Positions 15,331 through 21,436 of a DNA stretch of 64,000 nt are shown piece by piece. This DNA comes from Rhodobacteraceae bacterium WFHF2C18 (lineage in GTDB: Bacteria > Pseudomonadota > Alphaproteobacteria > Rhodobacterales > Rhodobacteraceae). The notes under the pieces were generated by a model. The model had not been told where the DNA came from, made no database searches, and saw only the letters and a program-made list of their open reading frames with translations. Positions within the stretch are counted from its first letter, which is position 1; each line of letters opens with the position of its first letter. The DNA lies in NCBI GenBank assembly GCA_002166865.1, contig NHTQ01000001.1, forward strand, positions 806,001-870,000. The letters run 5' to 3'. Made by a program: the position numbers and the translations under genes.

Positions 15331-15368
15331 CGCCCGGCGTTTTGAATGCGCCGCGCCGGGCGTAATTC
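15331..15368 (+). promoter_or_regulatory. Shared early promoter-like element, copy 3
   Basis: CGCCCGGCG (15331-15339) and CGCCGGGCG (15354-15362) form a 9-bp inverted repeat enclosing TTTTGAATGCGC. The boxes TTGAAT (15342-15347) and TAATTC (15363-15368) are 15 bases apart. The preceding words CTGAAACAAAGCGTGAACGC recur almost unchanged at copy 4. Confidence 0.55.
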
Positions 15369-15439
15369 CTTCTCAGCGGCGGACGAAACACACGCACCAG
15401 AGCTGGGACCGCCGCCCTGGCAACAACAGGAGACAGACA

Positions 15440-15790
15440 ATGACCTTTGTTATTGCAAGTTCGAATGAACCCCGTCCGGCTGAAGGCGGTGCGCCATCCG
15501 GCACTTCCTTCAAGCAGCTGACTGTCAACGACAGCGGCTTTCAGCTTGTGTGGGAGCACACGAACGACGTTCGCACGCTGGACGGCCGCTGGCTCTCAAG
15601 CGAAGGAAGTGCGCACTTCTCGACAGCGGAAGAGGTCGCGGAAGTCTTCGGCGAAGAGCACCGTTTTACGGTCGCCGCTCGCGAATGGAGCGGGGCTGAC
15701 CTGGAAGATCTGCTCGCGCGTCAAGAACGCGCGGAGCAGCGTCAAAGAGACGCTCTCGCAGAGGCTCGTCGGGTTTTTGCGCAAGCCTAA
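15440..15790 (+). CDS. Phage protein of unknown function
   Basis: 116 residues from the ATG that follows CAGGAGACAGACA. The middle (FKQLTVNDSGFQLVWEHTNDVRTLDGRWLSSEG) is strand-rich and soluble-looking. The end is a charged helix (LEDLLARQERAEQRQRDALAEARRVF). No family recognised. It stands alone behind its own promoter-like element and is followed by a 9-bp hairpin, suggesting a one-gene transcript. Confidence 0.6.
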   Translation: MTFVIASSNEPRPAEGGAPSGTSFKQLTVNDSGFQLVWEHTNDVRTLDGRWLSSEGSAHFSTAEEVAEVFGEEHRFTVAAREWSGADLEDLLARQERAEQRQRDALAEARRVFAQA

Positions 15791-15796
15791 CCACCA

Positions 15797-15818
15797 CGCC
15801 GGGCCTCCGGGCCCGGCG
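15797..15818 (+). repeat. Strong hairpin between single-gene units
   Basis: CGCCGGGCC and GGCCCGGCG pair perfectly around TCCG, seven bases after a stop codon. No T-run follows. A similar but imperfect block (CACGCCGAGCCC...GGGCCCGGC) recurs after the gene ending at 16864. These may act as weak terminators or RNA stabilisers. Confidence 0.45.
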
Positions 15819-15844
15819 CTGAAACAAACCGTGAACGCCGGCGC

Positions 15845-15872
15845 TTGTGTCGTCTTTCACGGGGCGTAATTC
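15845..15872 (+). promoter_or_regulatory. Shared early promoter-like element, copy 4
   Basis: TTGTGT, 16 bases, TAATTC, followed by CCTCTTCAGCAGC and AACACGCAAC. The block just before it, from 15819, repeats the copy-3 leader with one or two changes. Confidence 0.5.
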
Positions 15873-15915
15873 CTCTTCAGCAGCGATGAACACGCAACCG
15901 CTAAAGGAGAAAGAC

Positions 15916-16059
15916 ATGAAGACGATTGAAGAGATCGAGGGCGAGCGCATCGCTCAAATGAACGAGCGCATTCGCAGGATCGAGAAAGCCGAACAGCAAT
16001 TTCGCGAGGAGCACGGCCGTGAGCCGACAATCGAAGAATTCTTCGAGCTGAACATCTGA
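15916..16059 (+). CDS. 47-residue phage protein, helical
   Basis: Starts after AAAGGAGAAAGAC, a near-ideal ribosome site. The product (MKTIEEIEGERIAQMNERIR...) is one long charged helix ending in REPTIEEFFELNI, with heptad-like Ile/Leu spacing, so it may dimerise. The TIEEFFEL tail resembles small helical phage regulators, but I cannot assign it. It has a private promoter-like element and leader. Confidence 0.65.
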   Translation: MKTIEEIEGERIAQMNERIRRIEKAEQQFREEHGREPTIEEFFELNI

Positions 16060-16065
16060 AAAATT

Positions 16066-16106
16066 CCGGCGCGTCGTTTTGAGTGCGCCGCGCCGGTGTC
16101 TATTTA
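16066..16106 (+). promoter_or_regulatory. Shared early promoter-like element, copy 5
   Basis: CCGGCGCG (16066-16073) and CGCGCCGG (16089-16096) enclose TTTTGAGTGCGC. TTGAGT (16079-16084) and TATTTA (16101-16106) are 16 bases apart. It is followed by AACACACGCAC and GGAGAAAGACC before ATG 16163. Confidence 0.6.
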
Positions 16107-16162
16107 CTTCGTATCAGCAACACACGCACAGGCGCCGCTGACGCCAGAACTGGAGAAAGACC

Positions 16163-16864
16163 ATGAACAAGCACATCGAACTCACGAAGCTCGACCGCGG
16201 CGCAGCCCTCAAGTTTCCATACCAGATGAAAGATCAGTTCCGGAAGGCCTTTCCTTCTGCGAAGTGGAACGCGGCTGAAAAGCAGTGGGAAGTCGGCCCG
16301 CGCTCTATCAAGCGACTGCAGCAATGGATCGACGAAGTCAATTCTTCGGGGGTCGTCGACGAGATCGCGGAGCGCGAAGAGCGCGAGATGAACGAACGCG
16401 AGCTTGAAGAGCTGCGCCGGACGATTGACGATATCAATTACGACATCGAAAAGCAGAAAGATGAACTCTTCCGACTCGAAGACACGCGCGCGGCGATCGC
16501 GAAAGCGAAAGCTGAACTCGAAGAAAAGCGCGATGATCTCGCGGATATCCGCAAGCAGCGCGACGCCGCCGCCGCGTCTGTCGAGGCCGCGCGTCGCGAA
16601 GTTCATGAGATCGTCGCGGATGTCGTCGATATCGAAGAGATCGAATCGGCGCGTCGCGAGATGCGCAAGACAATGAAGGTCGCGAAATCGTGGGCTTCGG
16701 CGCAATACAGTGACGCTGCGTCGAGTCTCCGCGACATTCGCGATCGTCTCGAAGAAGCCGGGATCAAATGCGAAGCGATCAACGCTGCGCTGCGAGCGAA
16801 CAAGAACCGCGCTGATCGCGACTTCAATCTGCTTTTCGGAGAGCTTGACTTCGAAGCCGCCTGA
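16163..16864 (+). CDS. Coiled-coil phage protein with HARP-like N-terminus
   Basis: 233 residues. Residues 14-58 (ALKFPYQMKDQF..., then SAKWNAAEKQWEVGPRS, then IKRLQQWIDEV) follow the HARP pattern of SMARCAL1-type annealing helicases: Phe-x-Tyr, a helix, a Trp, Lys-x-Trp and a Leu-rich helix. Residues 65-165 are a continuous coiled coil, and 170-233 are again helical with an acidic end. HARP repeats bind single-strand/double-strand junctions. With the ERF, exonuclease and SSB genes around it, a role in annealing or fork DNA is plausible. The helicase motor of the cellular HARP proteins is absent. The similarity is judged by eye and may be only structural. Confidence 0.55.
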   Translation: MNKHIELTKLDRGAALKFPYQMKDQFRKAFPSAKWNAAEKQWEVGPRSIKRLQQWIDEVNSSGVVDEIAEREEREMNERELEELRRTIDDINYDIEKQKDELFRLEDTRAAIAKAKAELEEKRDDLADIRKQRDAAAASVEAARREVHEIVADVVDIEEIESARREMRKTMKVAKSWASAQYSDAASSLRDIRDRLEEAGIKCEAINAALRANKNRADRDFNLLFGELDFEAA

Positions 16865-16915
16865 TCACCACGCCGAGCCCTGGCGGGCCCGGCACAAACG
16901 AAAGGAGAAAGAACC

Positions 16916-17194
16916 ATGCTGACAGACACAGAGAAAGCCAGACTCCAGCGCGGCATGCTGCCGCCTGAGCAGAACGACGGCACCGGCGAGCCGGTGGTGA
17001 CAGTCTCGCGGCGGGCTCTCGTTGAACACCGTCGGGCGCTCGAAGAGCTGCTTCGCGTCGCGGATCTCGCGGTCGAAGACGACGTGCATCCGCCCCGCTC
17101 TGGCGTGCCGACCGTGCCGCCAGAGGTCGCCGCGGCAGCGGTTCGCGCGGCGCGCAGCTCGCTTGAGGGGCTGCAGGACAGCGCATGCGAGTGA
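16916..17194 (+). CDS. Small phage protein of unknown function
   Basis: 92 residues after AAAGGAGAAAGAACC. The first part (MLTDTEKARLQRGMLPPEQ) is polar; residues 35-60 (RRALVEHRRALEELLRVADLAVEDD) form a helix, and another helix follows after a Pro-rich turn. No domain recognised. It shares the GGAGAAAGA ribosome-site block with three neighbours and lies upstream of the SSB gene by about 90 bases. Confidence 0.6.
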   Translation: MLTDTEKARLQRGMLPPEQNDGTGEPVVTVSRRALVEHRRALEELLRVADLAVEDDVHPPRSGVPTVPPEVAAAAVRAARSSLEGLQDSACE

Positions 17195-17285
17195 CTCTGC
17201 ACCGGGCGCCGACCCCGCCCGGGCTGCTCCCCCGGGCTCCTCATGGAGAGCCTCGGCGAGCAGCCATCAATGAAAGGAAGATGAC

Positions 17286-17642
17286 ATGAATAGCTTTACC
17301 GCCACCGGCCGCATCGGCCGAGACGCAGAGCTCCGGGACGCGAACGGCACGCCTGTGTTGAATTTCCCTGTCGCCACCGACACCGGGTTCGGCGACCGCA
17401 AGCGCACGATGTGGCTCAACGCCGCGCTATGGGGTAAGCGCGCCCAGGCGATGGCCGAGATGCTGTCGAAGGGCCAGTTCGTCGCGATCACCGGCGAGCT
17501 CTCACAGCGCGAATACGAGAAAGACGGGCAGACCCGCACGTCGCTCGAGCTGCGCGTCAATGAAATCGACCTCGGGCCTCGGCAGTCGAGCGAGGGCTCC
17601 GGCGGGACTACATCTAAAGAGAAGGACGAAATCCCGTTCTGA
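17286..17642 (+). CDS. ssb: Single-stranded DNA-binding protein, phage type
   Basis: 118 residues with AAGGAAG before the ATG. The OB fold is clear: FTATGRIGRDAELR (4-17), NFPVATDTGF, TMWLNAALWGKRAQAMAEML, and GQFVAITGELSQREYEKDGQTRTSLEL. The C-terminal tip is KDEIPF, a variant of the DDDIPF tail that recruits partner proteins, after a short Ser/Gly linker. It is much shorter than typical cellular SSBs because the linker is reduced. It belongs with the ERF/YqaJ recombination genes and replication helicase as part of the phage DNA-metabolism set. Confidence 0.92.
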   Translation: MNSFTATGRIGRDAELRDANGTPVLNFPVATDTGFGDRKRTMWLNAALWGKRAQAMAEMLSKGQFVAITGELSQREYEKDGQTRTSLELRVNEIDLGPRQSSEGSGGTTSKEKDEIPF

Positions 17643-17792
17643 CCATGGATCCCAGCCGCAGCGCATTGCGGCCAGGATAGCGCCTGTGTGGGGCCCCGCC
17701 CTGGGCCTTCAAGTCGAGGTGAGGCGCGCCGCTTTCTCCGGCGGTTCAGTAGCCGGGTTGTGCCGAAATATCGCGACCCTGACATGGGCAGA

Positions 17793-17823
17793 GCCCCGGC
17801 GGAGACGCCGGGGCTTTTCTTTA
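17793..17823 (+). terminator. Rho-independent terminator after ssb
   Basis: GCCCCGGCG and CGCCGGGGC pair around GAGA, followed by TTTTCTTT. It separates the early recombination module from the restriction-modification pair. Confidence 0.88.
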
Positions 17824-17836
17824 CGCAATAGAAACG

Positions 17837-17865
17837 TTGCCTGACCCAAGATGTTGGGCTAATGA
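17837..17865 (+). promoter_or_regulatory. Promoter with internal inverted repeat before the methyltransferase gene
   Basis: TTGCCT and TAATGA are 17 bases apart, and the spacer holds CCCAA-GATG-TTGGG (17845-17858). An operator between the two boxes would allow repression. The -10 covers the ATG at 17862, which argues for translation from 17895. Confidence 0.45.
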
Positions 17866-17894
17866 TTAGGAAATCACCTATTGTGAGTTACGCC

Positions 17895-18563
17895 ATGACG
17901 TTGCCGGAGGCCAACAAAGACCTGCGCGATTTCCTGAACGGCGACAAGTTCGGGACCGTTATGGCGGACCCGCCATGGCGATTCACGAACCGCACGGGCA
18001 AGATTGCGCCCGAGCACAAGCGTCTGGCGCGATATCCCACCATGACGCTTGATGAGATCTGCGAGCTACCTGTTGCCGAACATCTCTCCGACGCAGCACA
18101 CTGTTACCTCTGGGTTCCGAATGCGCTCCTGCCCGAGGGTTTGCGCGTGCTTCAAGCGTGGGGTTTCGACTACAAGTCGCACATCGTCTGGGAAAAAATC
18201 CGCAAGGATGGAGGCCCCGACGGGCGCGGCGTGGGCTTCTACTTCCGGAATGTGACCGAGCTGCTCCTGTTCGGGACGCGGGGCAAAGGCGCAAGAACGC
18301 TCCCGCCGGGACGACGTCAGGTGAATGTGATCCAGGCACCTGAGCCGGACGGCGATCTTCTCAAGACGCGGAAGCGCGAGCACAGCCGCAAGCCGGATGA
18401 GCAATACGACATCATCGAGTCTTGTTCCTGGGGTCCGTTCCTCGAACTGTTCGGCCGCGGCGTGCGCGAGGGCTGGACGGTGTGGGGTAACCAGGCTGAC
18501 GCGGATTACAAGCCGTCCTGGAAGACATACCCATACAATTCTGGCGTCACCGCCGCCGAGTGA
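17895..18563 (+). CDS. MT-A70-family adenine DNA methyltransferase
   Basis: 222 residues from ATG 17895; starting at 17862 would add 11 residues but that ATG overlaps a probable -10 box and lacks a ribosome site. The catalytic DPPW is at residues 25-28 after GTVMA, and the SAM-binding region near the C-terminus contains FLELFGRG. HLSDAAHCYLWVPNALL and FDYKSHIVWEK are typical MT-A70 strands. It would methylate adenine N6. It ends one base before the stop of the convergent BglII-like endonuclease gene, so it is probably the protective half of a type II system. Confidence 0.9.
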   Translation: MTLPEANKDLRDFLNGDKFGTVMADPPWRFTNRTGKIAPEHKRLARYPTMTLDEICELPVAEHLSDAAHCYLWVPNALLPEGLRVLQAWGFDYKSHIVWEKIRKDGGPDGRGVGFYFRNVTELLLFGTRGKGARTLPPGRRQVNVIQAPEPDGDLLKTRKREHSRKPDEQYDIIESCSWGPFLELFGRGVREGWTVWGNQADADYKPSWKTYPYNSGVTAAE

Positions 18564-19298
18564 TCACTCGACAACGATAGATGCCGGCAGCCCGATCAGG
18601 AGCATCGGGCACGGGTTTCCTACCCCTCGGTCTATACGCTCTTCCAGCTTCGCCCAGTGCGTCGTTGCGGTGCCGAACTTGTCCGCAGTGAAGTGCTTCG
18701 CGAATGCCTCGGCATATGGCACCTGTCTGTCAGTCATCTTCTTGACCGCCTCGCGCTGCCTGGCTGTCCGATCTTTCATGTCGAAATGGTGCCGCAGGTC
18801 AGACTCATCGACCACTCCATACTTCTCAAGGCATCGCTGGATGATGTCCCGCATGCTGTCTTGCATCGACCGGCCGCGGGTGATCATCACACCCATTGAG
18901 ATTGCAGTCTGTGCGTGCAGTCGCTGGAAGTTCTCCAAATCGCGGTCGAAGAACGGATCCTTGTTGTTCCACTCGATCTCCAGGGCGATCGTGCCCGGAT
19001 CGGCTCGGCGGACATGGTCGATCTCGTGGCTCATCGAGAGCTGCTCCGCGCCGTCCAGGTAGGTGCGGAATTCGAAATTGTGCTTAGGCCAACCCTTTTC
19101 ATAGAGCTCGCGCCTCAACCATTGCGTTGATTTCGCTTCGCCGCCACCGGACCCGATCAAGTCCTCGGCAGGGATCTTCATGCGCAGTAGGGCGGATGTC
19201 AGTTCTTCAGCCTGGTCTTCAAAATCGACCGAGAAGATCGCGCCCGCGTGGTTGCGTATGACCACGTCAAACCCGTTTTCTACAAGCTCCTGGAACAA
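18564..19298 (-). CDS. BglII/BstYI-like type II restriction endonuclease
   Basis: 244 residues from a TTG start with CGGAGG eight bases upstream. The middle segment IALEIEWNNKDPFFDRDLENFQRLH (104-128), followed by AISMGVMITRG (132-142), is the signature of the BglII/BstYI family: a core strand ending Glu-x-Glu (107, 109), then an Asn-Asn-Lys-Asp loop. Family enzymes have Glu-x-Gln at this place, so the second acid is a variant. They cut inside RGATCY-type sites; the site here is unknown. The convergent methyltransferase supports a working system carried by the prophage. Confidence 0.8.
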   Translation of the reverse strand: MFQELVENGFDVVIRNHAGAIFSVDFEDQAEELTSALLRMKIPAEDLIGSGGGEAKSTQWLRRELYEKGWPKHNFEFRTYLDGAEQLSMSHEIDHVRRADPGTIALEIEWNNKDPFFDRDLENFQRLHAQTAISMGVMITRGRSMQDSMRDIIQRCLEKYGVVDESDLRHHFDMKDRTARQREAVKKMTDRQVPYAEAFAKHFTADKFGTATTHWAKLEERIDRGVGNPCPMLLIGLPASIVVE

Positions 19299-19369
19299 GG
19301 TCAGGCCTCCGATTCCCCTTTTTCATCGGCAGGTTATCAGGCCTGGCGAAATTTTTCTCCTTCTCGTTT

Positions 19370-19396
19370 TTGATCCGCGCGGCACGCGACTAATTG
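19370..19396 (+). promoter_or_regulatory. Shared early promoter-like element, copy 6
   Basis: TTGATC, 15 bases, TAATTG in the word set CGTTTTTGA...CGCG...GACTAATTGCTTGTC, followed by CACACGCAACC and AGGAGATCGACAC before ATG 19451. It lies just upstream of the endonuclease start, which reads the other way. Confidence 0.5.
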
Positions 19397-19450
19397 CTTG
19401 TCATCGGCACACGCAACCGCCGCCGCCGACGGCAACCAGGAGATCGACAC

Positions 19451-19639
19451 ATGACAAAAGACCGTATCGAAGAGCAGATTGCGACACTCGAAGCGAGCGC
19501 GAAGTTCTTGCGGAGTCTCGCTCTCGAATATCCGAACAGGTTGAGCGATGAAGAGGCTGCTCACATACCGGTCGCCACGACCGCGATCGACAGCCAGATC
19601 GTGCTGCTGCAGCGCCGCCTCGTCGAAATCGAAGGCTGA
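19451..19639 (+). CDS. 62-residue helical phage protein
   Basis: Starts after AGGAGATCGACAC. The protein (MTKDRIEEQIATLEASAKFL...) is two charged helices around PNRLSDEEAAHIP, ending IVLLQRRLVEIEG. No family recognised. It is the last gene with the shared promoter/leader element, which suggests it belongs to the prophage rather than to the chromosome beyond. Confidence 0.6.
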   Translation: MTKDRIEEQIATLEASAKFLRSLALEYPNRLSDEEAAHIPVATTAIDSQIVLLQRRLVEIEG

Positions 19640-19860
19640 CACACACCTCTCCGCCGCCCGGCCCCGGCGGGTGCGCCGGCGAGGCCGGAAGGATGAGCTG
19701 ACGACCTGATGAGATCTTCGACGGCGTCGATGACGACGCTTTCGTTCGTCCTGGAGTTCGTACGGCCGTCGTCGTGATCCTCGGGCAGTGACAACCCCAG
19801 GGTCTCGAGCCGTGTTGCAATTCCCTGGAGAGCGGAATAAGCTGAGGCTTCCGTGGCCAT
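19561..19860 (-). CDS. Doubtful small reading frame near the prophage edge
   Basis: A 99-residue frame starting MATEASAYSALQGIATRL with AAGGGGAAC nine bases upstream. The first 55 residues look protein-like, with a helical start and an acidic turn. The last 25 read as antisense of the preceding gene and are Arg/Ser/Cys-rich, so the true end may differ or the frame may not be used. No family recognised. Confidence 0.3.
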   Translation of the reverse strand: MATEASAYSALQGIATRLETLGLSLPEDHDDGRTNSRTNESVVIDAVEDLIRSSAHPSGLAGAPAGAGRRRGVCQPSISTRRRCSSTIWLSIAVVATGM

Positions 19861-19931
19861 CCGATGTTCCCCTTGTGTTCTGCCGGGGAACTGGTTCCGA
19901 TGGAAAGTCGTCGGAAACGCGCGAGGTGAGA

Positions 19932-20294
19932 ATGTCAGGTGGAACGAGGGCGCTTCGGCTGACCTGCTTCAGGTCGCGGGACGATCTTGCCGAGCTCGCC
20001 GAGGATGAACGGGTGCGCAGGGTATTTTCCGTTGAGCAGCACCCGGACCTCAGCAGCTTCACGCTGCCGCGGCCGCGGGCCGCGATGCTGGACCTGGAAG
20101 AAGTCGCTTCGATTGCGGAAATGATAATCGGCGGGTCGCGTATCCCGCGAAACCTCGTGGTCGTTCAGCCGAAGGCCGCTTTGGACGAGATCGCCATTCT
20201 GGCCATGGCGGATGACGTCAAGGCATCCGACCTGCAGGAAGATGAGCCGGTGCCGTTGAGGGATGTCCTGGCTTCCTACTTGGCTCAGGCCTGA
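19932..20294 (+). CDS. Protein of unknown function at the prophage edge
   Basis: 120 residues from ATG 19932, which has GAGGTGAGA upstream; a longer frame from 19788 covers sequence with no ribosome site. The N-terminal half (LRLTCFRSRDDLAELAEDERVRRVF) is a strand and helix. The second half has strands and turns (RNLVVVQPKAALDEIAILAM) and an acidic end. It is the last gene before an AT-rich gap and the PHA genes, so it could be the final prophage gene or the first chromosomal one. I cannot name a family. Confidence 0.55.
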   Translation: MSGGTRALRLTCFRSRDDLAELAEDERVRRVFSVEQHPDLSSFTLPRPRAAMLDLEEVASIAEMIIGGSRIPRNLVVVQPKAALDEIAILAMADDVKASDLQEDEPVPLRDVLASYLAQA

Positions 20295-20364
20295 GCCGGG
20301 GCTGACCTCAGCGCGTCCGGCACGTCGGGCCGCTTTCGCCGGAGCGGCGCGCGGCAATGCAAAC

Positions 20365-20455
20365 CTGATTTTATGTGGTCCATCTCCATCCTATCCCATT
20401 GATTTCCGTGGGCCGCCCTGGCGGCCTGCGTGGTCCATCCAATCACTGATTTTAT
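20365..20455. other. Paired direct repeats in the gap at the prophage/chromosome junction
   Basis: The 20,295-20,676 gap holds no gene. CTGATTTTAT occurs at 20365-20374 and 20446-20455, and GTGGTCCATC at 20375-20384 and 20430-20439. The first pair is joined end to end, then the words come back in swapped order. The region is AT-richer than its flanks. It may hold the right attachment site or phage integration scars, but no tRNA or integrase is nearby to test this. Confidence 0.3.
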
Positions 20456-20608
20456 TGAATATTTTTGCTTCTATGGTATTGCCTCCGGGCCTACCATCCG
20501 CATCTTCCCGCCTTTCCTCACCATGGCGTCACCCGCGCGGGCGACCCCGTATGCGGGGGATCCGCCAAGGGCCGGGGGCGGTCGGGCGGAAAGCACGCAA
20601 GCCGTTAA

Positions 20609-20629
20609 CCGGCGTTAATGAAACGCCGG
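20609..20629 (+). promoter_or_regulatory. Hairpin in the phaB leader
   Basis: CCGGCGTT and AACGCCGG pair perfectly around AATGA, followed by GGGCTTTC. It lies 47 bases before the phaB start and could stop transcription coming from the prophage or shape the leader. Confidence 0.35.
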
Positions 20630-20676
20630 GGCTTTCGGCGGCACACTCCGGTACAACGCAACCGAAGGAGCCTTTC

Positions 20677-21408
20677 ATGACGCAGGAGACGCGAATCGCG
20701 CTGGTGACGGGCGGAATACAGGGCCTGGGCGCGGCCAGTTGCCATGCCCTGCGCGATGCCGGCTTCACCGTGGTGGCCACGCATCTGGGCGGCGGCGAGA
20801 CCGCGCGCGCCTTCGCCGACGACACCGGCCTGCCCGTCTATGAATGGGATGTGGCGGATTTCGACGCCTGCCGCGACGGCGTGGCTCGGGTGGCCGACGA
20901 GGTCGGCCCGGTCGACGTGCTGGTCAACAACGCCGGCGTGAATCGTGACAGCATCTTCCACAAGATGACGCGCGAAGAGTGGGACCATGTCATCACCGTC
21001 GACCTGGGATCGATGTTCAACATGTGCCAGCAGGTGATCGGCGGCATGCGGGCCCGCGACTACGGGCGGATCATCAACGTCTCGTCGGTCAATGCCGCCA
21101 AGGGGCAGGCCGGGCAGACCAACTATTGCGCGGCCAAGGCCGGGATCGAGGGGTTCACCCGGGCCCTGGCGCGGGAGACGGCCGGCAAGGACATCACGGT
21201 CAACGCGGTCGCGCCCGGCTATGCCGACACCGCCATGGTGGACAAGGTGCCCGACGAGATCATGGAGGACATCCTGGCCGACGTGCCAAAGGGGCGGCTG
21301 GCCGAGCCCGACGAGGTCGCGCGCGCGGTCGCCTATCTGGCCGCAGAGGACGCGGCCTTCGTCACCGGCGCCACCCTGAACATCAGCGGCGGCCTGCGCA
21401 TGGGGTAA
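20677..21408 (+). CDS. phaB: Acetoacetyl-CoA reductase
   Basis: 243 residues from the ATG behind GAAGGAG. An NADPH-binding short-chain dehydrogenase: TGGIQGLGAA (11-20), NNAGVNRD (about 87-94), INVSSVNAAKGQ with the catalytic Ser, and YCAAKAG with Tyr and Lys near 150. It reduces acetoacetyl-CoA to (R)-3-hydroxybutyryl-CoA, the monomer for polyhydroxybutyrate. The GMGVNRD and CQQVIGGM segments are typical of PhaB rather than FabG. The PHA synthase gene follows 28 bases later. No thiolase (phaA), phasin or PhaR gene is seen here. Confidence 0.92.
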   Translation: MTQETRIALVTGGIQGLGAASCHALRDAGFTVVATHLGGGETARAFADDTGLPVYEWDVADFDACRDGVARVADEVGPVDVLVNNAGVNRDSIFHKMTREEWDHVITVDLGSMFNMCQQVIGGMRARDYGRIINVSSVNAAKGQAGQTNYCAAKAGIEGFTRALARETAGKDITVNAVAPGYADTAMVDKVPDEIMEDILADVPKGRLAEPDEVARAVAYLAAEDAAFVTGATLNISGGLRMG

Positions 21409-21436
21409 GCCCCGCGCGACCGGGAAAGGAAGAGCA

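Noticed and set aside
17643..17790. tRNA-like segment after ssb (GGTTCAGTAGCC)
   Set aside because: No acceptor, D and T arms can be paired into a cloverleaf; only the following terminator is convincing.
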